This document shows positions 6,809 through 14,170 of a stretch of 17,199 bases of DNA, piece by piece. Each line of letters begins with the position of its first letter. Within the stretch, counting starts at the first letter, position 1. This DNA comes from an uncultured Blautia sp. (lineage in GTDB: Bacteria > Bacillota > Clostridia > Lachnospirales > Lachnospiraceae), in the NCBI GenBank assembly GCA_934394545.1, contig CAKRRG010000060.1, forward strand, positions 1-17,199, read 5' to 3'. Made by a program: the position numbers and the translations under genes. The notes under the pieces were generated by a model. That model ran no database searches, was not told where the DNA came from, and saw only the letters and a list, made by a program, of their open reading frames with translations.

Positions 6809-7435
6809 CTACTTTAGCGTGGTAACGATCAATTTACTTTCCAAAGCAGCTGCGATAAGATCCTCCTTGCAGCTGTAGCCTGCTTTCGCAATCATTTCCT
6901 GGAAATTCCATCTTACACCGGCTGTTGAACAGTTCATTTCCCGGGCAATCTCCGAATAAGAATAACCACAAATATACATCCGCAGCATCTCCAATTGTCT
7001 CGGGCTGATCTCACCACTTGTTATCCAGTTCAGTTCTACACTAGGTGTAACATCCGGAAAAATATGTTCTCCGTTTACAGTGCGCCTGATCACATCCCTG
7101 ATTTCATCCTCCCCATGATCTTTATACCAAAGACTGTCTGCACATCCGCTTTTTGCCCTCTCCAGCACCTTCGGATCAACAAGAGATGTTACGATCAGGA
7201 TTTTCGTATAAGGGCATGCCTCCTTGATTGCTTTTCCAGCCTTTAGACCATCATGATTATGATAAGTCTGAACATCCATCAATACCAGGTCAACAGCAGA
7301 ATAATCACATATCTTTACGGCCTCTTCTGCGTCTGAAACAGTCTGCACATGTCGAAATTCACTCTCCTGAAAAAGTATGTATTCAAAATATTTCTGCATA
7401 ATTTTCTGATCTTCTACAATAAGTACACGAATCAT
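6809..7435 (-). CDS. LuxR/NarL-type response regulator
   Basis: The N-terminal receiver domain (1-120) has E8-D9 in the acidic pocket, phosphoacceptor D54 (LVLMDVQTY), T83 (LIVTS) and K105 (WYKDHG). The C-terminal DNA-binding domain (about 144-208) begins SPRQLEMLRMYICGYSYSEI and has the recognition helix in STAGVRWNFQEMIAKAG. This makes it a phosphorylation-controlled transcription factor of about the usual length (208 residues). It lies 41 bases after the histidine kinase gene, so it is the natural partner. A GGGTGAGAG site precedes the ATG. Its targets are unknown; the secreted-protein genes immediately downstream are the obvious candidates, but this is inference. Confidence 0.92.
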   Translation of the reverse strand: MIRVLIVEDQKIMQKYFEYILFQESEFRHVQTVSDAEEAVKICDYSAVDLVLMDVQTYHNHDGLKAGKAIKEACPYTKILIVTSLVDPKVLERAKSGCADSLWYKDHGEDEIRDVIRRTVNGEHIFPDVTPSVELNWITSGEISPRQLEMLRMYICGYSYSEIAREMNCSTAGVRWNFQEMIAKAGYSCKEDLIAAALESKLIVTTLK

Positions 7436-7476
7436 GATCTCTCACCCTTTCTGTGTATCCTCGGACGCATAAGCAT

Positions 7477-8769
7477 TTACTTAACCTTCGGCAGCTTCAC
7501 CAACAGACAAAATGCTGGTTCAAATACGGTAATCATACTACAATTTTCTATTTCCAAAGCTCTCCTGAGCGCAGTTAACCCACCACCTTCTCTTGCATTT
7601 TTTCCTGGAACATCCCCATTATTGGTTATCCGGACTATATATGCCTCTGTTTCATCCTCTATTGTCACATTCACTTCACTTCCATGGGCATGTCTGGCAC
7701 AATTCGTAACACACTCACGAATGGCACGGTCTATTAAGATTCTTTGAACTGAATTCTCCGGAACATTTCCTTTCATCCGGATTGTTATCCCCAATTCCTC
7801 TGCCTGCTTTTCCGTATTTTGATATAAATCCTCCATATTCTCAACTGTCATATTTGTAAGAATATAAACCTGCTCCTTTAACACATCCAGCTGTTTATTC
7901 ATATAACTTGTATTTTCTTTATTCTCCAGTATTCTTCGTATCATAAAAAGACTGCGGCCAAAATTATCATGTACCTGCATTTTCATTGCCAGAGTTTCCT
8001 GTTCCCGGATTTTATCACCGATTTTTTCATACATTTTCTCCAGCTTCTGGTTGAACTCTTTCAGTCTTTCATTATTAGATTTAATTTCTTCACTGTTATA
8101 ATATATCTCCGAAACATCTATGGCCACGGCCTGTCTATAGCCAGACAAATCCGGACTTTGAAGATTATATTCCTGGAACATCCACACTTTTCCATTTGGA
8201 AAATAAAAAACACTATCATCGAAGCTTATGGGTATAATTCCAGGTCTGACGTTTTCTGAATGTATCGCCTGATGCAGCACTTCATAGTCCTGTAATTGGA
8301 CTCCTGTCAGCATCTGGCTCACCTCCCACATTTTTGAATTGCAGATAATGATCTGACCAAATGGATCTGCAAAGCAAACACCACAGGGCGCATTATCTAC
8401 TGCTTCATAAACTGACCACGAGGTTAATATCGTTTTCTCCCGTTTCCGTTCCTCCTGGATTTTTCCAATCAGATATATTGCCAATCCTATGATGCCGCTC
8501 AAGACCAATATGCCTGAAATCTCCGGAAGCATTGGACGCTGCTCCTGCCACCCTACACTGTACTGATGATCATTTGCCAGCATAGTGATCAGCAGAAGTG
8601 ACACTCCAAAAAGAACAAGCGCAGAAATAATTCTTTTTAATTCTGCAGCCTGCGTCACTCTTAAAAGTATAAGAATAAACTCAAGTACCAGGCAGATTTC
8701 CATAATAACCATTATGGTATTCTGCATACCTATACTGCTTTCTATGAAATTCGACATCGAACCAGCCAC
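7477..8769 (-). CDS. Sensor histidine kinase (HisKA_3 / NarX-type), membrane-bound
   Basis: Three membrane helices lie near residues 17-37, 47-65 and 84-103, followed by a PAS-like domain (about 115-220), a coiled coil (225-260) and the kinase core. The phosphoacceptor is H267 in MQVHDNFGRSL, the H-D-x-x-G pattern of HisKA_3. The ATP-binding domain has the N box IRECVTNCARHAHG (350-363) and a G-rich box REGGGLTALRRAL (393-405). The frame opens with GTG at 8769 and overlaps the end of the upstream gene by 28 bases; ATG at 8757 is another possible start, and neither has a strong ribosome site, which suggests translational coupling. It should phosphorylate D54 of the regulator at 6809-7435. Confidence 0.9.
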   Translation of the reverse strand: MAGSMSNFIESSIGMQNTIMVIMEICLVLEFILILLRVTQAAELKRIISALVLFGVSLLLITMLANDHQYSVGWQEQRPMLPEISGILVLSGIIGLAIYLIGKIQEERKREKTILTSWSVYEAVDNAPCGVCFADPFGQIIICNSKMWEVSQMLTGVQLQDYEVLHQAIHSENVRPGIIPISFDDSVFYFPNGKVWMFQEYNLQSPDLSGYRQAVAIDVSEIYYNSEEIKSNNERLKEFNQKLEKMYEKIGDKIREQETLAMKMQVHDNFGRSLFMIRRILENKENTSYMNKQLDVLKEQVYILTNMTVENMEDLYQNTEKQAEELGITIRMKGNVPENSVQRILIDRAIRECVTNCARHAHGSEVNVTIEDETEAYIVRITNNGDVPGKNAREGGGLTALRRALEIENCSMITVFEPAFCLLVKLPKVK

Positions 8770-10394
8770 TCTTTCTCATCTTCCTTCTGCACCTTTGTTC
8801 CCGGTCTTTCTCCCAGCAATTTTTTCAGATCATGCCCGGAAACTATATGTGCAGAGATTGTCAAATGCGCTTCTAACATAACTACGCGGAAAAATATCAC
8901 ATCCATCTTATTAAACAATTTCTCTATCAGCCACTCAAAATAATCATAACATTTCAAGATATCTACATTATGTAACTCAAACTGCTGATCATTAACATAA
9001 TATAAAGCACGGATATTACAAAGCTTTAAGGCAGAGCAGGATTCTGCCAGACCTTGTATCAGGTCTTCCGCATTTAACCGTGTCTCCTTGGCTTCATCAT
9101 GAAGTGTCAGAAGAAAATTCTTGCGTCTTTTCAGATAAGTCCCAACCACAACAATCTGTCCCAGAAGACGTTCATAAACCTCTTTGGAGTCAGTTTCTTC
9201 CAATTGCTCCATAAAACAGGCGATCAGTTCCAAGTGTCCGGCTGTCTGACTCTGTATCAGATTCAACAGTCTGTTCTGCTCTTCGATTTTCCGACGTTTC
9301 GCTTCCTGCTCATAAGTCTTTTGTAAAAGAAGATTTTTCTCCTTTAATTCCTCCTGTTGTTCCTTAATATCTTCATACTGATCCACAAGCAGTGAAATAT
9401 CCTCTGTCCAGAATAAATGGCCTCCCTGTATAAACATATGACTGATTCTGATTCCATCGTCCATCACAAATGGTTCGCTTATAACTCCCTGTCGTATTTC
9501 CTGCGATATATCCGGAAACCTTCCGGATTGATAGTGCTGCTCAAATGTCTGGTCTGTAATCTCTGCATTCAAGCCACCTGCCGCCTGAAACATTTCAAGA
9601 TATCTGCTATTGATCTGAATCAGTCCACAGGCAATACTCCCCTGATAAATAGCTGCCATCAGTAAACAACAGGTTGCCGTCATATCCCCCGCAATCACCT
9701 GAACGAACTCTATTTTAAAAATAGTACAGATATTCCAGGTCAGCAGTAAAATTCCCGGAATAACCGGAAGCCAGAACCTTTTTTTTCCCGGAATCCTACT
9801 CTTACTGATCAATACAAGTTCCATCAAAATCAAACAGAGCATGACCCATATCTGAATACAGATAAAAGCAATTCCGTACTCGTAAATCTCATTGGAAACC
9901 TGAAACCCTTCTGAAAAATAAAAGACTTTTTGATGCAAATCATTGGTTAGTACCGTCACGATCAACACTACTGCCGGTATGAGCAAAAATACAGTCTGTT
10001 TTTTACATTTGTCCTCATCTGTATGATTCATCAGCATTGCTGCATTCAGTCCCAGCGTCGGTATCAAAATCATGGGAATATAATAAAGATACCAGCAGAT
10101 ACGCATCCCTAATGGATCAAAAAAAACAAGAAATTTAATCGTCCTTATGAGGAACCACAAAACCATCAGCCCCCCTATCCCAGTCAGACATCGACGCATC
10201 TTTATATCTACCACATGCTTTTCCAGATAGATAACCCACGCACAATATAAACCAATATAAATACTGCTTCGGCATTGTCCTGCAAAATGACGCAGATAAA
10301 CAGATTTAAAAGACACATGCCGAAATGCAAAAGCCACTGCAACAAAGCATGCTATCATCATATAGAATAACAATCTTTTCTTCTTATAAGACAT
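8742..10394 (-). CDS. 7TM sensor protein with degenerate histidine-kinase-like C-terminus
   Basis: The first 255 residues hold seven to eight membrane helices, resembling the 7TM sensor region at the N-terminus of some Firmicutes histidine kinases. A PAS-like segment (about 262-335) and a coiled coil (337-375, EDIKEQQEELKEKNLLLQKT) follow. Residues 375-435 look like a dimerisation helix pair, with GTYLKRRKNFLLTL in the second helix and H387 (QTAGHLELI) at a place where a phosphoacceptor might lie. The last 110 residues occupy the position of an ATP-binding domain, but I see no N box and no DxGxG motif. It is probably a signalling partner and not an active kinase. GAAGGG lies about 8 bases before the ATG at 10394. 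It overlaps the true kinase gene by 28 bases. Confidence 0.8.
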   Translation of the reverse strand: MSYKKKRLLFYMMIACFVAVAFAFRHVSFKSVYLRHFAGQCRSSIYIGLYCAWVIYLEKHVVDIKMRRCLTGIGGLMVLWFLIRTIKFLVFFDPLGMRICWYLYYIPMILIPTLGLNAAMLMNHTDEDKCKKQTVFLLIPAVVLIVTVLTNDLHQKVFYFSEGFQVSNEIYEYGIAFICIQIWVMLCLILMELVLISKSRIPGKKRFWLPVIPGILLLTWNICTIFKIEFVQVIAGDMTATCCLLMAAIYQGSIACGLIQINSRYLEMFQAAGGLNAEITDQTFEQHYQSGRFPDISQEIRQGVISEPFVMDDGIRISHMFIQGGHLFWTEDISLLVDQYEDIKEQQEELKEKNLLLQKTYEQEAKRRKIEEQNRLLNLIQSQTAGHLELIACFMEQLEETDSKEVYERLLGQIVVVGTYLKRRKNFLLTLHDEAKETRLNAEDLIQGLAESCSALKLCNIRALYYVNDQQFELHNVDILKCYDYFEWLIEKLFNKMDVIFFRVVMLEAHLTISAHIVSGHDLKKLLGERPGTKVQKEDEKEWLVRCRIS

Positions 10395-10597
10395 CCTTTA
10401 TTCCCTTCCCAATCCATCCACACTGCACCTATCTATATGATGTATTATACTATAAACTCGGTCTGAATCCTATAGATAACATGGAATTTCACCTCTGTCA
10501 CTATCGCAAATGCTAGTGGCAGTTTGCTTTGGACATGCCATAATATAATAAGATGATGATACCAGGGATCAAAAGGTTAGAAAGGAAGGTTGATAAA
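10395..10597. other. Divergent intergenic region between the sensor operon and the TMEM43-like gene
   Basis: About 200 bases. On the minus strand a TATAAT lies within GTTTATAGTATAATACATC, about 50 bases upstream of the sensor start, without a good -35 box. On the plus strand a TATAAT at 10544-10549 precedes the TMEM43-like gene, again with a poor -35 box. TATCTATA (10430-10437) and TATAGATA (10471-10478) form an 8-bp inverted repeat around the minus -10 region. Promoters here probably need an activator. Confidence 0.35.
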
Positions 10598-11416
10598 ATG
10601 TTTGTGAAAATATTAAAGAAACTGGCAGGAGTTATCATTATTTTAATCGGAATTTTTTTTACTGTATCCTCCTTGAAAATGATCTTTGTAGATACACCCA
10701 AAACAAAAGCAGCCCTAAAAGATGCAGTCTATGTGGGAGAAGATGCAATTACTCCTGCAAATGATGGAAAAATAGTAATCGTATGTGGGGCCTTCGAATT
10801 GACAGAGCCAGCCTATGATGATGAACTTGGATTATCCATTGACAGCATTCGTATTTCACGTGCAAAGCAAACAATGAAGCGTTCCAAAAACGTAACACCT
10901 ACCCCACCACTGACAGAGGAAGAAAAGCGCTATGGTGTTCTAAGATGGGACTCCATATATCATGACAAAACCTTTACAGGCAATGGGAAGGTTGGAGAAT
11001 ATACACTTTCACAAGATTTTATAGATAACATTGTATTAAATAAAACCTGGGGAAATTATGAGGAAGCAGCATTAGATGCGATTGGTTATGTTTATGTGCC
11101 AGACAAAAACTACTCACAGGAGCATTTTATAGAGCCTTTGGCGCAGACACAGCGTGATGACAGGCAAGACGATTATCGTTATTTTTATGATGCGGTCAGC
11201 TTCGAAACAGGACAAGTGGTTACCGCCATTGGGATACAGGACGGTCAGACCCTTAAAGCTGTATCCGGTATCACAGATAATCTGATGGAAAATGCACTGG
11301 ATTGTGAAACTGCACTTAAACAGGGTGGTGCCCCAAGCGCAGGAACTCATATTTTTTCAATTATCTTTTCAATTTTACTATTATTTGGCGGTGCTGTTTT
11401 ACTAATTAAACAATAG
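10598..11416 (+). CDS. TMEM43-like membrane protein
   Basis: An N-terminal membrane helix (LAGVIIILIGIFFTVSSLKM) and a C-terminal one (IFSIIFSILLLFGGAVLLI) enclose a domain of about 210 residues that is probably exposed. The middle part follows the pattern of the TMEM43 family: ANDGKIVIVCGAFELTEPAYDD, then a segment LSIDSIRISRAKQTMK in place of the usual R-x-VEMYQW, then YRYFYDAVSFETGQVVTAIG near the end. The family usually has three C-terminal helices; only one is seen here. The start at 10598 is chosen because GGAAGG lies 8 bases upstream; an ATG at 10553 opens the same frame but has no ribosome site. The role of bacterial members is not established. A strong terminator follows directly, so it is a single-gene unit. 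Confidence 0.65.
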   Translation: MFVKILKKLAGVIIILIGIFFTVSSLKMIFVDTPKTKAALKDAVYVGEDAITPANDGKIVIVCGAFELTEPAYDDELGLSIDSIRISRAKQTMKRSKNVTPTPPLTEEEKRYGVLRWDSIYHDKTFTGNGKVGEYTLSQDFIDNIVLNKTWGNYEEAALDAIGYVYVPDKNYSQEHFIEPLAQTQRDDRQDDYRYFYDAVSFETGQVVTAIGIQDGQTLKAVSGITDNLMENALDCETALKQGGAPSAGTHIFSIIFSILLLFGGAVLLIKQ

Positions 11417-11421
11417 TTTTT

Positions 11422-11461
11422 TAACAAAAAAGTTGCGGCAAATGTCGCAACTTTTTTGTTA
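11422..11461. terminator. Bidirectional rho-independent terminator
   Basis: AACAAAAAAGTTGCG (11423-11437) and CGCAACTTTTTTGTT (11446-11460) form a perfect 15-bp stem, 16 bp with the next T-A pair, around an 8-base loop. T runs lie on both strands. It ends the TMEM43-like gene from the left and the SMS pair from the right, which are convergent. Confidence 0.92.
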
Positions 11462-11476
11462 TTATTTCCGCTTTAT

Positions 11477-12400
11477 TCAGCTCAGGAAGTTCTCAATGAT
11501 CACATTCTCAGCCTCAGCCTCTGTCATACCAAGAGTTCTCAGCTTCAGAAGCTGTTCATCGTTGATTCTTCCAATCGCTGCCTCATGAACAATTGCTGCA
11601 TCCACATGCTTCGCCTGAATTTCCGGAATTGAACCGACTTCTGCATGATCCATGATAATGGAATCACACTGAATATGCGCATGACACTTATTCTTTCCAA
11701 CAGCCTTCGGATGAAATACCTGAGAAGAATGTCCCTTTCCTACAGAACGGGAAATGATCTGTGCAGAAGAACCGGCTCCATTCATACAGACTTCCATATC
11801 AGACTCTGCCTTCTGCTCTCCATCAGTCATCAGGCGCTCCAGCACAAACAGCTTGGAATCCGCTTCCATTGAAACATTTGTGGTACGCACAGTGGAGTCT
11901 ACACCCTTGATCTGAACCGTATCCAAAGTAAATACAGAATTTTCACCAAGTTCAATATTTGTTACCGGATTCAGTACCCTGCTTCCGGTTCCATTTCCCT
12001 CACCATAATGCTTTTCTTCATAATGTACGTTGGCGTTTTTTCCCACATGGAAAGTATGAATCCCATCATGACGGCTGTCATTGCAGCCACTATTATGGAT
12101 TCCACAGCCTGCAATAATGTCAACATCTGCTCCGTCTGCAATATAAAAATCGTTATAAACCAAATCTGTCATTCCTGACACGCTTACCACTACAGGGATA
12201 AAAACTTTCTCCCCTTTTGTCTCTCCATCAATATAAATATCGATTCCCTGCATATCTTCTTTTTTCTTAATTTTAATGTGTTCACTATCTCCATGACAGA
12301 TGGAAATACCATTCTGACGAAGATTATAAGCACCCTTCTGCTCAAAGCCCTCGCTGATTTTATCCAGCACACCCTGGGTTGTTTCTTCTACTTTAACCAT
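11477..12400 (-). CDS. smsB: SufB/SufD-like Fe-S scaffold protein, SMS-type (SmsB)
   Basis: This is a short SufB/SufD-type beta-helix protein (307 residues against about 420-470 for SufB and SufD). The core shows the family's repeating strands (GADVDIIAGCGIHNSGC, NSVFTLDTVQIKG, SDMEVCMNGAGSSAQIIS). The C-terminus, KHVDAAIVHEAAIGRINDEQ then LLKLRTLGMTEAEAENVIIE, is the classic SufB/D ending. It should pair with the ATPase encoded just upstream and serve as Fe-S cluster scaffold. GGAGG lies 8 bases before the ATG. The start overlaps the ATPase gene by 8 bases, so the two are translationally coupled. No SufS, SufU or full-length SufB/SufD is seen next to it, which fits the minimal SMS system described for anaerobes. 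Confidence 0.85.
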   Translation of the reverse strand: MVKVEETTQGVLDKISEGFEQKGAYNLRQNGISICHGDSEHIKIKKKEDMQGIDIYIDGETKGEKVFIPVVVSVSGMTDLVYNDFYIADGADVDIIAGCGIHNSGCNDSRHDGIHTFHVGKNANVHYEEKHYGEGNGTGSRVLNPVTNIELGENSVFTLDTVQIKGVDSTVRTTNVSMEADSKLFVLERLMTDGEQKAESDMEVCMNGAGSSAQIISRSVGKGHSSQVFHPKAVGKNKCHAHIQCDSIIMDHAEVGSIPEIQAKHVDAAIVHEAAIGRINDEQLLKLRTLGMTEAEAENVIIENFLS

Positions 12401-13130
12401 TGCATTTTCCTCCTTCCGTCAGGCATTTCTGACATTTTTCCTGCTGAAATAAGGTTGGGAAAACGTCTTCTTTCGTGCCATATTTCTTCACTTCACCATC
12501 TTCAATTACCATAATTTTATCTGCCATATTAATAATTTTCTCCTGATGGGAAATCAGAATCAGGCACTCTTTCTTCTCACGGTGAATCTCTTCGAACCGT
12601 TTGATCAGCATGGAAAAACTCCAAAGATCAATGCCTGCCTCAGGCTCGTCGAAGATACTTACTTTATGTGATTTTGCCAGAACCGTGGCAATCTCAATTC
12701 GCTTCATCTCGCCACCGGAAAGAGTACCATCCAGTTGACGATTCAGGTAATCCTCGGAGCAAAGTCCCACTGCGGAAAGAAGATCACAACTCTCCTCTTC
12801 CGTCAGTTCTTTCCCTGCTGCCAGAGATAAAAGTCTTCTCACTGTCATTCCCTTAAATCGCGGTGGCTGCTGGAATGCGTAACCAATTCCTGCATTGGCA
12901 CGATGATCAATATCATAATCCGTAATATTTTCTTCATCCAGATAAATCTCTCCACTATCAGCCTTCTCAATACCGGCCAGTACCTTAGCCAGGGTAGATT
13001 TTCCTCCACCGTTAGGTCCGGTAATAACCAGCATTTCTCCGTCATGAACATCAAAACTGATATGATTTACCAGACAGCGCTTTTTCCCTTCTTCGTTCAC
13101 TTCAAAAGTCAGGTTCTTTACTTTCAGCAT
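12393..13130 (-). CDS. smsC: SufC-like Fe-S assembly ATPase, SMS-type (SmsC)
   Basis: This ABC-type ATPase should drive conformational change in the scaffold during cluster assembly. From the ATG at 13130 it has 245 residues, the normal SufC length. Walker A is GPNGGGKST (38-46), the Q-loop is FQQPP (86-90), the signature is LSGGEMKRIEIA (137-148), Walker B is VSIFDEPEAG (157-166), and the switch His is H195 (LISHQEK). No membrane segments are present, as expected for SufC. The tail has three Cys, C233-x2-C236 and C243. The start at 13130 follows a GAGGT site; an ATG at 13181 with AAGGAAG upstream could add 17 residues, but the family normally begins with MLKVKNL. It is the first gene of a two-gene operon. 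Confidence 0.88.
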   Translation of the reverse strand: MLKVKNLTFEVNEEGKKRCLVNHISFDVHDGEMLVITGPNGGGKSTLAKVLAGIEKADSGEIYLDEENITDYDIDHRANAGIGYAFQQPPRFKGMTVRRLLSLAAGKELTEEESCDLLSAVGLCSEDYLNRQLDGTLSGGEMKRIEIATVLAKSHKVSIFDEPEAGIDLWSFSMLIKRFEEIHREKKECLILISHQEKIINMADKIMVIEDGEVKKYGTKEDVFPTLFQQEKCQKCLTEGGKCNG

Positions 13131-13161
13131 ATCTATACCTCTTCTGTCTTTTCTGATTCCT

Positions 13162-13181
13162 ATGCCTGCATTCACAGGCAT
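13162..13181 (-). promoter_or_regulatory. Hairpin in the smsC leader
   Basis: ATGCCTG (13162-13168) and CAGGCAT (13175-13181) form a perfect 7-bp stem with a 6-base loop, close to the 5' end of the predicted smsC transcript. On the plus strand it is followed by a T run and so looks like a terminator, but no plus-strand gene lies before it. On the minus strand it may stabilise the mRNA or control access to the upstream start at 13181. Confidence 0.5.
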
Positions 13182-13201
13182 CTTTTTTTCTTCCTTATTG
13201 G

Positions 13202-13230
13202 ACTGTACTCCTTACAATGAAATATGTCAA
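13202..13230 (-). promoter_or_regulatory. Sigma-A promoter of smsC-smsB
   Basis: On the minus strand, TTGACA (13225-13230) and TACAGT (13202-13207) are 17 bp apart. Transcription would start near 13195, giving a leader of about 65 bases before the smsC ATG. Confidence 0.7.
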
Positions 13231-13263
13231 CATTTCCCAGCTGAATTTAGGAAAATAAAAGTA

Positions 13264-13292
13264 TTGAAATATATCTCTTTTGGGGTTATAAT
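13264..13292 (+). promoter_or_regulatory. Sigma-A promoter of the DUF134-NifX gene
   Basis: TTGAAA (13264-13269) and TATAAT (13287-13292) are separated by exactly 17 bp, 32 bases upstream of the start codon. Just after the -10 box lies an imperfect palindrome, CGGCATATGTCG (13293-13304), where a repressor could sit. Confidence 0.85.
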
Positions 13293-13324
13293 CGGCATAT
13301 GTCGAAAACAAGGAAGTGAAGTGT

Positions 13325-14125
13325 ATGCCTAGACCACCAAGATGCCGCAGAATCTGCCAGGCCCCCCAGTATGAAACCTTTTCTCCGGAAGTACGACCGG
13401 AAGAATCAGAAACGATCATGCTCACTCTTGACGAATACGAAGTAATCCGTCTGGTTGATCTGGAGAAAAAGACCCACGAACAGTGCGCTGTCCAGATGGA
13501 TATTTCCCGGACAACGGTCACAGAGATTTATGAAAGTGCCAGGGAAAAAATTGCCCAATGTATTGTCTATGGACAGCTGCTTGTGATTTCAGGCGGGAAT
13601 TACCGGCTCTGTGAAGGACGGGAGCATGCCCGCTGCGGGAAGTGCCACCGCAGAAATGAAGCTTGGGAAACGGATTGTTCTTACATTTCACATTCCGGAT
13701 TAAATTCTAAAAACAGAAAAGGAGATTGCATTATGAAGATTGCAGTTACTTATGAAAACGGAGAAATTTTTCAGCATTTCGGACACACAGAGACATTTAA
13801 GATTTACGATATTTCAGATGGAAAAGTTATAAGTGCTGAAGTAGTTGACACAAATGGCAGCGGTCACGGTGCGCTGGCTGGATTTCTGGTAGAACATGGT
13901 GTAGATACCTTGATCTGCGGTGGTATCGGTGGTGGTGCCCAGAATGCACTTGCCCAGACTGGAATCCGTCTTTTCGGCGGTGTCAGTGGAAATGCCGATG
14001 ATGCTGTAAATGCACTGCTTGCAGGAAATCTTGGTTACAATCCGAATGTGCATTGCGACCATCACGATCATGAAGAAGGCCACAGCTGTGGTGATCATGG
14101 CTGCGGAAGTCATTCCTGCCATTAA
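13325..14125 (+). CDS. DUF134 helix-turn-helix protein fused to a NifX/NifB-type cofactor-binding domain
   Basis: Residues 1-100 match DUF134: MPRPPRCRRICQAPQ, then TLDEYEVIRLVDLEKKT, and an HTH (HEQCAVQMDISRTTVTEIYE). A Cys-rich linker with CGKC (104-107) follows. Residues 137-240 are a NifX/NifB dinitrogenase-cofactor domain: MKIAVTYENGEIFQHFGHTE, then CGGIGGGAQNALAQTGIRLF. Free-standing members of this domain bind Fe-S or iron-molybdenum clusters. The tail (241-266) is rich in His and Cys (CDHHDHEEGHSCGDHGCGSH) and likely binds metal. ATG 13325 is the start, with AGGA 10 bases upstream; a GTG at 13316 in the same frame is too close to it. An internal ribosome site before codon 137 may yield the NifX part alone. 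No nif genes are near, so a general Fe-S role is more likely than nitrogen fixation. Confidence 0.88.
   Translation: MPRPPRCRRICQAPQYETFSPEVRPEESETIMLTLDEYEVIRLVDLEKKTHEQCAVQMDISRTTVTEIYESAREKIAQCIVYGQLLVISGGNYRLCEGREHARCGKCHRRNEAWETDCSYISHSGLNSKNRKGDCIMKIAVTYENGEIFQHFGHTETFKIYDISDGKVISAEVVDTNGSGHGALAGFLVEHGVDTLICGGIGGGAQNALAQTGIRLFGGVSGNADDAVNALLAGNLGYNPNVHCDHHDHEEGHSCGDHGCGSHSCH
13717..13735 (+). promoter_or_regulatory. Internal ribosome binding site before the NifX domain
   Basis: AAAAGGAG (13717-13724) lies 8 bases before an in-frame ATG (13733-13735) that starts exactly at the NifX domain (MKIAVTYENG). This is as good as any gene-starting site in the window and is placed as if it once began a separate gene. 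Confidence 0.75.
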
Positions 14126-14170
14126 TATCTGACACAGATTTGACCTAAGCGATTAATCAGCTGTATTTAT

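Noticed and set aside
13162..13195. Hairpin plus T run read as a plus-strand terminator
   Set aside because: No plus-strand gene or clear promoter lies before it; its place in the smsC leader on the minus strand is the simpler reading, though an antisense transcript cannot be excluded.
13325..14125. DUF134-NifX gene as part of a nitrogenase system
   Set aside because: No nifH, nifD, nifK or nifB gene is present, and NifX-like domains are widespread in organisms that do not fix nitrogen.
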